This document shows positions 52,764-61,970 of a stretch of DNA of 64,000 bases, piece after piece. The DNA is from UBA4064 sp050179135. Its GTDB lineage: Bacteria > Desulfobacterota > Desulfobacteria > Desulfobacterales > Desulfatirhabdiaceae. Under the pieces are notes generated by a model. That model was not told the DNA's origin. It did not search any database and saw only the letters and a program-made list of their open reading frames with translations. Numbering within the stretch: the first letter of the stretch is position 1; each line of letters begins with the position of its first letter. Where the stretch lies: the NCBI GenBank assembly GCA_050179135.1, contig JBFXFK010000002.1, positions 1-64,000 of the forward strand. Direction: 5' to 3'. The position numbers and the translations under genes are program-made.

Positions 52764-54529
52764 GAAACATTTCTGATGAAACAATGATGCACGTTGGTGA
52801 TTTGAGCGATTTGATCGATAGGCGGGATTACCGGGGGCTGCCCCTGAGACCGCCCCGGCGGCTGCTTCAATTGCTGCATCTGGCCAGGGAACATGCGGCT
52901 GCGGTGGCATATCGTCCCATCAGTTTTGGTAACAGGGGGTATCTGGAAGAACGGGTAACCGACCTGCATCACATTGGACAGGCCATCCAGGATATGCTTC
53001 CCGGGCTGAAACCTGCCTGGCAGTCAATGGCAGGCCATCTCTGCCGGTTGCTGTCAACCATTTCCAGTGACAGAAAAAAAAAGGCGTTTGACCGGATTGT
53101 AACGGATTGCGACAAAACCCGATATAAGGAATACTGGTTTCATGAAGTCACCTGTGTTCCTGCGGCAGACATCCCCCTGTTGACCCACCCGTATGATCAT
53201 ATTCTGGTGGTGATCGGTCCTGGAATCGGTCTGGGAGATGAGCTGTCCTGTGCTGAACTGCTCCTGTCCCTGAAAAGAAAATTCCCCCGGGCAGTTTTTG
53301 AATTTTATGGATATTATGCCAATGTCTGGCCCCATGTCCATTCAACTTTCAAATCAAACGGGCTTGCCGGATGTCCCATGACGGCCTTTGAATGTGTTGA
53401 TCAGGCCATGAAAACGAAACAGGGGGATCATCTGCTGGTTGTTTATATCAATTTTACCGGCCTGTGTTTCCATCTGGCATTCTGCCTGGACCGCATCCGG
53501 CCGGATATTGTTGAAATAGCGGTCGGCCAGGGCAAAATGTGGTTTATGCCCCGGGATGGTATGCCGGTTCAGGTTGCCCATGGCATGGACCCGCTTTATC
53601 CGCAAAACTATGGCGTACTTCGACAGTTAGCCGGTCACCTGGTGGGTCCGATTCCCCGCCCTTCATCAAAACCCGGCAAAATCTGTCAGGAAGATGCATT
53701 TCAAATCGTTATCAGCCCGCTGACATCCAAGCCCATTTTATTGACGCCTGCCGACTGGGCCAATATGATTGAAAAAACCCTGGATGGTGTCACGAATCGA
53801 AAACCGGTTTCGTGTTTGGTGCTCCCCGGAATGTCCGTCACTTCAACCGACTATGCCCGGGAGATTGCTGAGCAGACATCCACCAAGGCGATATCGGACT
53901 TTCATATCGCGGTTCTGAACAAAGGACTCCCGCTGACACCGGATACGGCATTTTCCGAGGTGTATCAGGTCATGAGCCAGTCTCATCTGGCCATGGGGAT
54001 CGATACCTATACATCTCATCTGGCTGCCATGATGTCGGTTGCATCGATCAATCTGTGTTATGAGCGGAATAGCGCTTTCTGGCCCGATGTGTCAAATTCC
54101 TGGTGGATCGAGCTCCGGCAGGGCCTGGAAACCATAACGGACCTGTCGAGCCTGTTGTTTGGACTGGTTGGCGGAACAAAGGCAATTGATCATTTTGAAC
54201 CGGGAAAGGCCATTCACCCGGACATCTTTTTGAAACTGGACAGCCTGTTTTCTTCAATCCGGGATATTCCCACGCATGAAACGCTTCAGAATATTCTGAA
54301 AGCCGGTCATGAAGCATGGAACCATATCCCTCACAGATACCGCCATCTGATTGCCGCAATCGATGGCAATTACGCATGGCCCAGGGTGGTCAACTGGCTT
54401 TCCGATGACCATCTGGATGAAAAAATGCGATTCTGGATACTGGACATTCTGGGCAAATCCCATTTTCGCAAATTCTGCGTCCTGGCAGGCCTGCTCAAAA
54501 ACCATTTTCAGCCTTCCAGTCATGAATGA
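52760..54529 (+). CDS. GT9-like glycosyltransferase
   Basis: A 589-aa protein. The central half resembles the heptosyltransferase (GT9, GT-B) plan: VVIGPGIGLGDELSCAELLL with a following FPRAVFEFYGYYANVW, and late SHLAMGIDTYTSHLAAMMSV followed by INLCY, matching the D(T)xxxHLAA nucleotide-sugar motif. The ~120-residue N-terminal extension and ~110-residue C-terminal helical tail are unassigned. It is coupled to genes on both sides by overlaps (ATGA at 52760; ATG 54522 lies inside its 3' end). Likely adds sugar to the locus's product (inferred). Confidence 0.6.
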   Translation: MRNISDETMMHVGDLSDLIDRRDYRGLPLRPPRRLLQLLHLAREHAAAVAYRPISFGNRGYLEERVTDLHHIGQAIQDMLPGLKPAWQSMAGHLCRLLSTISSDRKKKAFDRIVTDCDKTRYKEYWFHEVTCVPAADIPLLTHPYDHILVVIGPGIGLGDELSCAELLLSLKRKFPRAVFEFYGYYANVWPHVHSTFKSNGLAGCPMTAFECVDQAMKTKQGDHLLVVYINFTGLCFHLAFCLDRIRPDIVEIAVGQGKMWFMPRDGMPVQVAHGMDPLYPQNYGVLRQLAGHLVGPIPRPSSKPGKICQEDAFQIVISPLTSKPILLTPADWANMIEKTLDGVTNRKPVSCLVLPGMSVTSTDYAREIAEQTSTKAISDFHIAVLNKGLPLTPDTAFSEVYQVMSQSHLAMGIDTYTSHLAAMMSVASINLCYERNSAFWPDVSNSWWIELRQGLETITDLSSLLFGLVGGTKAIDHFEPGKAIHPDIFLKLDSLFSSIRDIPTHETLQNILKAGHEAWNHIPHRYRHLIAAIDGNYAWPRVVNWLSDDHLDEKMRFWILDILGKSHFRKFCVLAGLLKNHFQPSSHE

Positions 54530-55442
54530 TCACCGACTTGACCTGAATACTCTCCAGACGGATCTGTCATCGGCCCGGATCCGACACAACACCCGCTATC
54601 AACAGGCGGTGGCCTGGTATCAGACAGCACTGACCCGGCAGTTTCAAATGAATCTGGAAAAGGTGCTGTCATTTCTGGTGCAAAACCGGGATATGGCCGG
54701 GATCAATGAGAAATTCCGTCTGATGATATCCCGGGCTGTTCTGGCGGAAGGCAAATCGGTCATGGACATATGCGCACTGGGACCACCCCTTGAAATATTT
54801 CCCTTGAAGTCCCTCAGTGATGGTCTGATTGCTTATGGTGCATGCGGCATCATGAAAACCGCCCTTGCCAATTCATGCCATTCAACTGAAACCAGCCTGG
54901 TCATGCATGATGTGGTCTCAATGGGTTTTGATATCCCGACAGCCCGCGCCATGGGTGTCATGGCCGCAGCAGCGATTCAGAACGCCGTGGTTGAAACCTG
55001 TCTGGCGGATCGCAGAACAGATATCGCTGAAATGATGATGCGGGTATCGGAACAGGTTTCAGCAGGTGTATTGATCCAATCATCATTCCCTGTTCCAATG
55101 ACATGGGATCAGCATGAAGCTGCCGTCAGGCATCAGGACATCCCCGGACTCATGATGCTGGAGCAGATATTTTTAAAAACCGCCCCATCCGGTGTCCGTG
55201 TTCAGCTTCTGGAAATCGCCGCCAACCTCCACGGGTTGCGGCATATGATGGCGATACGGGCCAATGACTTGAATGGCAATCCGTCCCTTCAGCGTCTGAC
55301 AGATTTCGTCAAAACAATCTGGAACAATGCCTGCGATCTGAATCCGGCTTGTCGCGATGCGGTTGCCACACGGGTAATCGGTTCACTGGAACAACTGGTT
55401 GTTCTTTCAAACCCGATGAAACAAGGAATGGATTGCCTGTGA
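54522..55442 (+). CDS. Degenerate polyprenyl-synthase-fold protein (no DDxxD)
   Basis: A 306-aa all-helical protein, paralogous to the next gene by shared order: GPPLEIFPLKSLSDGLIAYG against GPPLEL...SLIAYLGARLM, and a matching C-terminus (VKTIWNNACDLNPACRDAVA against LKSFLELWNGAGDLHPDIRN). The aspartate-rich motif position reads IMKTALAN, so the Mg-pyrophosphate site is gone. It probably serves as a non-catalytic partner, as in heteromeric prenyl synthases (inferred). ATG 54522 overlaps the glycosyltransferase by 8 bp; its stop overlaps the next GTG. Confidence 0.6.
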   Translation: MNDHRLDLNTLQTDLSSARIRHNTRYQQAVAWYQTALTRQFQMNLEKVLSFLVQNRDMAGINEKFRLMISRAVLAEGKSVMDICALGPPLEIFPLKSLSDGLIAYGACGIMKTALANSCHSTETSLVMHDVVSMGFDIPTARAMGVMAAAAIQNAVVETCLADRRTDIAEMMMRVSEQVSAGVLIQSSFPVPMTWDQHEAAVRHQDIPGLMMLEQIFLKTAPSGVRVQLLEIAANLHGLRHMMAIRANDLNGNPSLQRLTDFVKTIWNNACDLNPACRDAVATRVIGSLEQLVVLSNPMKQGMDCL

Positions 55443-56395
55443 CTGACGAAATGCGGGATTTGAACACGATCAAAACCATGACCGCCGAGGTTCTTGAATG
55501 CAGCAACCATCACCGATGGCGATTTGGCGATGCGGTCACCACACTGATGCGCGAGGTATCTCTGGAATATGAAAACCAGCTTGAGAGCCTGCTGGCAGTC
55601 CCTTATGGACGGAAAATCCGGAATGAATTTTCTTCCGATTTACATGACGCGCTGTTTGCCTATCTGGTGTCCATGCAATGGGTGGGATGGGGTGACTGCG
55701 AATTTGGACCGCCTCTTGAATTGCAGGATGATTCCGGAATATATGCCCTGAGTCTGATCGCCTATCTGGGCGCCAGACTCATGGATGACGCCATCGATCA
55801 TCATCTGGATTACAAAGGGCAGTTTCAGAGCTTTTATGGATATCTGACAGAAAAATCGGGCAGAGACCAGGCAGCGGGCATCAGCGCCGCCGCCGGACAT
55901 TTTCTGATTACCGCATCGATTCGGCGCATGATCAAACGGGGTTCTCTGAATACCGCATGTTCTGTCATGCAGCTTTACAACCAGGTTTTTGCCGGAGCCC
56001 TGTGTGAAACAGGTGTCAACGGAATCGCCATAACGCCCGGATTGTATCGCTCCGTGATCCGGCAAAAGGCCGTGGCCTATGACAGAATCCTTCATGTTGT
56101 TTTTTTCAGAAAGGCGGAACCGCTTGTCCGGGAGCGCATTCTGTCTTTTCTGGCAACCCATTCCGAGTATTCCCAGTGGCTGAATGATTTGAGCGATGAA
56201 GCGGATGACCGGTCACGAAACCAGATGTCAATTTTGAAAGTGACCGGCATGGATCGGGATAAACTGATTAAAAAAATTCTGAAATCCTTTCTGGAACTCT
56301 GGAATGGCGCCGGAGACCTTCATCCGGACATTCGGAATGTCATGGCTGTCAGACTGAATGATTCATTAAAAAAACTCACCCGAGCAGACGGGTGA
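55439..56395 (+). CDS. Isoprenoid-synthase-fold protein with DDxxD motif
   Basis: A 318-aa helical protein starting at GTG 55439 (MTDEMRDL), overlapping the previous stop by 4 bp. GARLMDDAIDHHLD (DDAID at residues 116-120) is the first aspartate motif. AAAGHFLITASIRRMIKRG resembles the GDxLLA helix. GLYRSVIRQKAVAYDRILHV resembles the YxxIxxxKT helix. QWLNDLSDEADDRSRNQ (near 247-262) stands for the second aspartate motif. The fold and first motif support a polyprenyl-diphosphate or class I terpene synthase-like enzyme, but chain length and product cannot be told. Sequence is far from housekeeping synthases. Confidence 0.6.
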   Translation: MTDEMRDLNTIKTMTAEVLECSNHHRWRFGDAVTTLMREVSLEYENQLESLLAVPYGRKIRNEFSSDLHDALFAYLVSMQWVGWGDCEFGPPLELQDDSGIYALSLIAYLGARLMDDAIDHHLDYKGQFQSFYGYLTEKSGRDQAAGISAAAGHFLITASIRRMIKRGSLNTACSVMQLYNQVFAGALCETGVNGIAITPGLYRSVIRQKAVAYDRILHVVFFRKAEPLVRERILSFLATHSEYSQWLNDLSDEADDRSRNQMSILKVTGMDRDKLIKKILKSFLELWNGAGDLHPDIRNVMAVRLNDSLKKLTRADG

Positions 56396-56411
56396 GGCCC
56401 GGGTTTTCCAA

Positions 56412-58604
56412 ATGATGTCGGCTGAGCGTCAGCATTTTTTTGAGATTGTGGTGCAAGATGATGTCACGGGCCGTGGCATTCCCCTGGTCGAGATCCGTCT
56501 GAATAACGGATTGCGGGATTACACCGACAGTCAGGGCGTACTGGCGTTTTTTGAACCGGCCCTGATGAACCGGGATGTTTTTTTTCAGATCCGCAGTCAT
56601 GGATACCGGTTCAATACATTGGTCGATGGCATACCCGGCGTGGTGCTGAAACCCGTTTCCGGCGGCAACGCGGTCTTGACATTGACCCGAATCAATGTGG
56701 CGGAGCGGCTCTATCGCATCACCGGAGAAGGAATATATTGTCACAGCAGGGCGTTGGGCCATTCTGTGCCACACGATATCCCGTGTCTCAATGCGGGTGT
56801 GATGGGTCAGGATACGGCGCTGGCTGCATTGTACCAGGGAAAAATTTTCTGGTTCTGGGGAGATACCTGGGGCACGGATCGTGTCAACTTTACCGTGGCC
56901 GGCGCCACATCCCGGACAACCGGGCCGGAAGGGCCCGATCCGGATACCGGTGTGGTGTTAACCTATTTTGTGGACAAGCGTGGATTTGCCAAATCGATGT
57001 GTCCGGGGTTTGGCTCTGGCCGGGTTTGGCTTGACTGGATCGCCGTGGTCCGGGATGATCAGGGACTGGCGCGTCTGGTGGCGCGATACACCCGCCTGAA
57101 ATCCCTGGAGGATATCATTGAATGTGGCTTTGCAGTGTATAATGACAGTCAGGCAATTTTTGAACCGGTGGCTGTTTTACCGCCCGAATGCAACACATCC
57201 CATCTATCCAATCATCCCTTTCGCGCGCGTGTCAACAACCAGGATTATGTCTATTTTTCGGCAGGATATGCATTCAGCCGGGTTCGTGCAACGCTGGATG
57301 CCATCACCGATCATCGGCAGTATGAATATTTTGGGCGTCTTGAAAATGCCGGTGGAAAAACGCGGCCCATGCACCCCAGAACTGTACCGGCGCCGGATCG
57401 CCCGATTTATGGATGGAAACGGCGGTCACTTCCGGTTGACAAAAAATGCGGACCCGTATCGGCAATCCATGACAAACATCCAAAATGGCCGGAATGGATT
57501 CAGATACGGGATATCGAAACAGGCATCCCGGTGGATGCCTGTCCCGGCTCCATCTTCTGGAACCGGTTTCGGGATCGATGGATCATGATTGCCCAGGAAA
57601 ACATGGGTCAAATCTGGTTTGCCGAAGCCGACACACCGGTGGGTCCCTGGGTTTATGCACGAAAAGTGGTCAGCCATTCTGACGTCAGCTTTTACAATCC
57701 CGTCCATCATCCATTTTTCGATAAACAAAACGGCCGGATCATTTATTTTGAAGGCACCTACACCCATCTGTTTTCGGGAAACGCTGACAGAGTACCCCGT
57801 TACGACTACAACCAAATCATGTACCGGCTGAATCTCGCGGACCCCCGGGTTTTTCTGCCCCAGCCGGTTTATCGAATCCATGACATCCAAAACAACGTCC
57901 GGTATGTATGTCGAAACAATCTGATGCTGTCACTCCGGGAAAGAAATGGTATCGATGCCATTGATTTTTTTGCCATGCAGCCCGATCACGCCCCTCCGGG
58001 AACAATTCCAATTTTCGGGTATTGTGATCAGGGATATTTCAGACTACATCCAAAACCGGATGGCAGTCAGATTCCGGCCCTTTTTCATGCGCTGCCGGCA
58101 AAATTGAAAACGCCTCATCAACAACTGGCAGGCAACTGGCAGTGCCGGTCTATCGATGCCCAGGGAGCGCAAAGGCCATTTATGTTGAATTTTCAGGCAA
58201 GTGGTAATAGCCTGACGGCCGACATATCACCGGATCTGTTGACCATTACAAAATTTTCATACAGCCATCACACCATCGATCTGAACCTCTGTTATGAAGG
58301 TATAACATACCGGTTGCATGGCAGATTCAGACAGGGACACCTGACAGGAACCTGGCACGACACGAACAGGGATCAGGTTGGCACATGGGATGGCGAGCGG
58401 ATGGATTTTGCCTGGAAACAGCGTAACGCGTTGTCTGTTGTCCCACTTTTCGAGTATTGGAATCAAACAGCAGGTGGTTATATTTATTCGACCCGGCGGC
58501 GGTTGCATGACAGTGCATGGGTCCGGTCCGGATCACCCCTATGCCTGGTGTGGCAAAACCACTTGACGGATCTGGCGCTGGACTTTGAAACCGAACCGGT
58601 GTAG
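56412..58604 (+). CDS. Large beta-propeller-like protein (DUF4185-like) with DUF5648-like tail
   Basis: A 730-aa protein without a signal peptide. The first ~95 residues resemble a carboxypeptidase-regulatory/CNA-B-type beta domain (VTGRGIPLVEIRLNNGLRDY). Then a five-bladed-propeller-like region of DUF4185 type (GQDTALAALYQGKIFWFWGDTW, FRARVNNQDYVYFSAGYAF, CPGSIFWNRFRDRWIMIAQE, FAEADTPVGPWVYARKVV). Near residues ~560-650 is a second beta domain (GTWHDTNRDQVGTWDG). It ends with VPLFEYWNQTAGGYIYSTRR, DUF5648-like. It may bind or act on a carbohydrate-containing product of the locus. Family assignment is tentative. Confidence 0.5.
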   Translation: MMSAERQHFFEIVVQDDVTGRGIPLVEIRLNNGLRDYTDSQGVLAFFEPALMNRDVFFQIRSHGYRFNTLVDGIPGVVLKPVSGGNAVLTLTRINVAERLYRITGEGIYCHSRALGHSVPHDIPCLNAGVMGQDTALAALYQGKIFWFWGDTWGTDRVNFTVAGATSRTTGPEGPDPDTGVVLTYFVDKRGFAKSMCPGFGSGRVWLDWIAVVRDDQGLARLVARYTRLKSLEDIIECGFAVYNDSQAIFEPVAVLPPECNTSHLSNHPFRARVNNQDYVYFSAGYAFSRVRATLDAITDHRQYEYFGRLENAGGKTRPMHPRTVPAPDRPIYGWKRRSLPVDKKCGPVSAIHDKHPKWPEWIQIRDIETGIPVDACPGSIFWNRFRDRWIMIAQENMGQIWFAEADTPVGPWVYARKVVSHSDVSFYNPVHHPFFDKQNGRIIYFEGTYTHLFSGNADRVPRYDYNQIMYRLNLADPRVFLPQPVYRIHDIQNNVRYVCRNNLMLSLRERNGIDAIDFFAMQPDHAPPGTIPIFGYCDQGYFRLHPKPDGSQIPALFHALPAKLKTPHQQLAGNWQCRSIDAQGAQRPFMLNFQASGNSLTADISPDLLTITKFSYSHHTIDLNLCYEGITYRLHGRFRQGHLTGTWHDTNRDQVGTWDGERMDFAWKQRNALSVVPLFEYWNQTAGGYIYSTRRRLHDSAWVRSGSPLCLVWQNHLTDLALDFETEPV

Positions 58605-58624
58605 CCGGTTGCAAGGAGAATCTC

Positions 58625-59500
58625 ATGACAATATCAGCATCCGTATATGACGCGACATGGATCACAACAGAAATCCAGCGATTTGTAGCCGCATCGCCGG
58701 AAAACTGTCTGGATGAAAGAACATCGGAACCGGCATTTGATCCGCCCCTGGTGGGATTTTCAATCGGGTCTGATCCGCTTTATGACGAATATGTTTCCCA
58801 TATCGGAAATTTTTATCTGACCCCGATCAAAATCTTTCATCTGGCATTCCCGGAGCAGCAAGACGTCACCGCCCCGGAGATTGCCGTAATCAGTTGGATT
58901 TTACCGTCAACCCGCGCCACCAGAAAGGATCATTCGGCCCAAACCCGATATCCGTCGGAACGGTGGGCCCGTACCCGGTATTATGGTGAGAAATTCAATG
59001 AAACATTGAGACGTCATGTGGTCACCTGTCTGATGGATGCGGGCATTTCCGCCGTGGCCCCCATTTTGGCGCCCTTCTGGGAAAAAAGCATGGACGGACC
59101 CTATGCGCCCTGTTCCAACTGGTCGGAACGTCACGCAGCCCATGCCGCCGGTCTGGGAACATTCGGGCTGTGTGATGGACTGATTACACCCCTTGGAAAA
59201 GCCATTCGGACCGGGTCGGTGGTCGCCCGCATGTCAATTTCCCCCGATCCCAGACCCTACGCCCATCACCATGCCTGGTGCCTCCACTACAGCAACGGGA
59301 CCTGTGGCAAATGCATTCCCCGATGTCCGGTGGGGGCGATCAGTTCTGCAGGACATGACAAAAAGCGGTGCATGATCTACACCGACCAGACCATGAGGGA
59401 CCATGTCAAAAACACATACGGGATCACAACCTATGCCTGTGGTCTGTGTCAGGCCGATGTGCCGTGCATGGATCATATCCCGACACCGGATGAGGGGTAA
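58625..59500 (+). CDS. QueG-like [4Fe-4S] oxidoreductase
   Basis: A 291-aa protein in the epoxyqueuosine-reductase/QueG iron-sulfur group: NWSERHAAHAAGLGTFGLCD (residues ~165-183), then a two-cluster ferredoxin region with Cys at 219, 227, 230, 234 (GTCGKCIPRCPVGAI), 249, 272, 275 and 281 (ACGLCQADVPC). It lacks the N-terminal cobalamin-binding bulk and is shorter than QueG, so true epoxyqueuosine reduction is unlikely. AAGGAG precedes the ATG, 20 bp after the propeller gene. It is the last gene of the export/biosynthesis run. Its 3' end overlaps a convergent kinase by 77 bp. Confidence 0.7.
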   Translation: MTISASVYDATWITTEIQRFVAASPENCLDERTSEPAFDPPLVGFSIGSDPLYDEYVSHIGNFYLTPIKIFHLAFPEQQDVTAPEIAVISWILPSTRATRKDHSAQTRYPSERWARTRYYGEKFNETLRRHVVTCLMDAGISAVAPILAPFWEKSMDGPYAPCSNWSERHAAHAAGLGTFGLCDGLITPLGKAIRTGSVVARMSISPDPRPYAHHHAWCLHYSNGTCGKCIPRCPVGAISSAGHDKKRCMIYTDQTMRDHVKNTYGITTYACGLCQADVPCMDHIPTPDEG

Positions 59501-61970
59501 TTGGGCATAATGTTTCATGAACTTTGACCGAAAGATCTTTCATTGAAAACGGTTTCTGAATGAATTTTACCCCCTTGTCCAGCACCCCCCTGTGGGCAAT
59601 CACATTGGCGGTATATCCGGACATGAACAGAACACCAAGATTCGGGATCAGCGTCATCAGTTTTTCGGCCAGATCATGACCGTTCATTTCCGGCATGACC
59701 ACATCGGTCATCAGCAGACGAATGCTGCCGGCATGTTCCTCGGCCAGCCGCAACGCCTCCCCGGTTGTATTTGCCGTCAGCACGGCATAGCCCATTTTTT
59801 CCAGCATGGTTCTGCTCAAATTCAGAATGCCGACATCATCCTCCACGATCAGGATCGTTTCGCCATGGCCCGGTATGATATCCTCCGCCGACACCTTGTC
59901 AATTTCGGAAATCCCGCTGCCTTCCCGGGGGAAATATATCCGGAATGTCGTTCCTTTGCCGGGTTCGCTGTAAACATTGATAAATCCATTATTCTGTTTG
60001 ACAATGCCGTAAATCATGGCCAGTCCGAGGCCGGTGCCTTGGCCCACGCCTTTGGTGGTGAAGAACGGTTCAAAAATTTTGTCCCGGGTATCCTGATCCA
60101 TGCCGCAGCCGTCATCACTGACCGCCAGCAAAACATAGTCTCCAGGAACAAAACTCGCATGATCATTACAGTAAACCTGGTCAAAGGTCACCCGCTCTGT
60201 TTCGATCGTGATTTTGCCCACATCCCAAATGGCATCCCGGGCATTGACGCACAGATTGGCCAGAATTTGATCCAGTTGTGACGGATCCATTTTGATCGGC
60301 CACAGCTTGCCTTTGGGCAGCCATGCCAGGTCGATATCCTCGCCGATCAACCGCCGCAGCATTTTGAGCATGCCCTCCACGGTTTCGTTGAGATCGATCA
60401 CTTTGGGTGAAATGGTCTGCTTGCGGGCAAAGGCCAGCAATTGACGGGTAATCTCTGCGGAACGCCTGGCTGCCTTTAACACTTCCTGCAGATCCTCATG
60501 TATCGGATCAGACGGGGTCACTTTGTCAATGGCCATTTCCGTATATCCCAGAATCACGCCCAGCATGTTGTTGTAATCATGGGCCACACCACCGGCCAGA
60601 CGCCCCACCGATTCCATTTTCTGGGCCTGACGGAACTGCTCTTCCAGCTTGTGTTGTGCCGTGACATCTGTTGTGAAACCATCCACAATGAATTCGCCAT
60701 CCGCATTTTTTCGGGCCATTCGGGCATGTGTATTCAGCCAGATGATCCTGCCATCGGCTGTACGGGCCTGATATTCAAAATTTTCCACACGACCATTTTC
60801 CTGAAGCTCTTTCAGAAACTCGTCCCGATTTTCAGGATTGACATACAGATCCTCCCGCAAACGGGTATAGCGTTCCAGAACATCCCTGGGGGAGTTCAGG
60901 CCCAGAATGCGGGCCATGGCGGTGTTTACCGACAGAGATCGTCCCTGAAATGTGGTGGAAAACACACCGATGGGCGCATTTTCAAAAAGATCCCGGTATT
61001 TGGCTTCGCTGGTCTGAAGCATTCTTTCGGTCTGTTTTTGATCGGTAATGTCATGGATAATGGAATGCAGCAACGTCTTTCCCTTAACCACAATTCTGCT
61101 GCTGAATACGGCCACATCCCGGATTGAACCATCCGCCCGCCGGTGACGAAATTCGAAATACTCCTTTTTCTGCCATCCTGCCTTTTCCATCTCCCGGTTT
61201 ATGTCTTCGGGAGAAAGCGTATTGATGTCCTGGATTTTCATCTGTCTGAGCTGATCTTTTGGCCATCCATAAAAGCTTTCGGCCGCCTGATTGGCATCGA
61301 TAATCCCCCCGGTATCGGGATCGATGATCAACTTGACCGCGGCATGGTGTTCAAAAATATTTCTGAAAAGCGTCTCGCTCTCCTTCAGTACCGCCATCGT
61401 TTGTATCGCCGATACCTGATCGGATAAAATCTTTCCGGCAAGAATCGTTGTCAGGGGATACAGCAGCATCACAGGCAGGCCAAGCTGTTTGATAACGGTC
61501 AGTCCGGCGCCATCGGGCAGGGTAAACATCGCAGCCAGCATTGCCAGATGAACGATAATGCCAAAAAAGTAGAGTTGATCCTTGGATGGCGGGTGTGTAT
61601 TCGGCTTTAAACGGTAATGGGCCAAAAGACCGATCCCGACAGAGGAAAGAATGACGGTCACACCCATCAGCGTTCCGGCGCCTCCCAATCCGATTCGACA
61701 CAAAATTGTCAGGGCCGCGGCGGCAGCGCCGGCCCATGGTCCGAAAAATAATGCACACAGGCTGACCATGATAGACCGGCCATCAAAAATCAGGCCGGGT
61801 CCCAGATTCAGCGGCCGCAGCATTCCGATGATGGCAACCCCGCCAAACAGTATTCCCTGCAACAGCACTCCCGTACGGGTATCCCGGGGGTAGCGCTTTT
61901 CGACAAAGCCGGAAACAATGCTGAGGGCGACCAATAGGGATAAATTCAGTATCAAATCGAGATAGATCAT
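59424..61970 (-). CDS. Membrane hybrid histidine kinase with LytS-type 5TM, two PAS and REC
   Basis: An 848-aa protein. The N-terminus has several membrane helices with 5TM-LYT motifs (RPLNLGPGLIFDGRSIMVSL, FFGPWAGAAAAALTILCRIG). Then two PAS domains (~200-320, ~330-450), HisKA with the phospho-His in GRLAGGVAHDYNNMLG, HATPase with N-box NLCVNARDAI, G1 VSDDGCGM and G2 GTGLGLAMIYGIV, and a C-terminal REC domain (phospho-Asp in LLMTDVVMPEMNG). The 27-residue tail after the REC is antisense to the QueG-like gene and looks like read-on past the original stop. It begins at the base following its sister gene's stop codon. Confidence 0.9.
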   Translation of the reverse strand: MIYLDLILNLSLLVALSIVSGFVEKRYPRDTRTGVLLQGILFGGVAIIGMLRPLNLGPGLIFDGRSIMVSLCALFFGPWAGAAAAALTILCRIGLGGAGTLMGVTVILSSVGIGLLAHYRLKPNTHPPSKDQLYFFGIIVHLAMLAAMFTLPDGAGLTVIKQLGLPVMLLYPLTTILAGKILSDQVSAIQTMAVLKESETLFRNIFEHHAAVKLIIDPDTGGIIDANQAAESFYGWPKDQLRQMKIQDINTLSPEDINREMEKAGWQKKEYFEFRHRRADGSIRDVAVFSSRIVVKGKTLLHSIIHDITDQKQTERMLQTSEAKYRDLFENAPIGVFSTTFQGRSLSVNTAMARILGLNSPRDVLERYTRLREDLYVNPENRDEFLKELQENGRVENFEYQARTADGRIIWLNTHARMARKNADGEFIVDGFTTDVTAQHKLEEQFRQAQKMESVGRLAGGVAHDYNNMLGVILGYTEMAIDKVTPSDPIHEDLQEVLKAARRSAEITRQLLAFARKQTISPKVIDLNETVEGMLKMLRRLIGEDIDLAWLPKGKLWPIKMDPSQLDQILANLCVNARDAIWDVGKITIETERVTFDQVYCNDHASFVPGDYVLLAVSDDGCGMDQDTRDKIFEPFFTTKGVGQGTGLGLAMIYGIVKQNNGFINVYSEPGKGTTFRIYFPREGSGISEIDKVSAEDIIPGHGETILIVEDDVGILNLSRTMLEKMGYAVLTANTTGEALRLAEEHAGSIRLLMTDVVMPEMNGHDLAEKLMTLIPNLGVLFMSGYTANVIAHRGVLDKGVKFIQKPFSMKDLSVKVHETLCPITPHPVSGYDPCTAHRPDTDHRHRL

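Noticed and set aside
58625..59500. Calling the Fe-S gene queG (epoxyqueuosine reductase)
   Set aside because: It shares the ferredoxin part but is short and set in a specialised locus, so the specific enzyme name is not supported.
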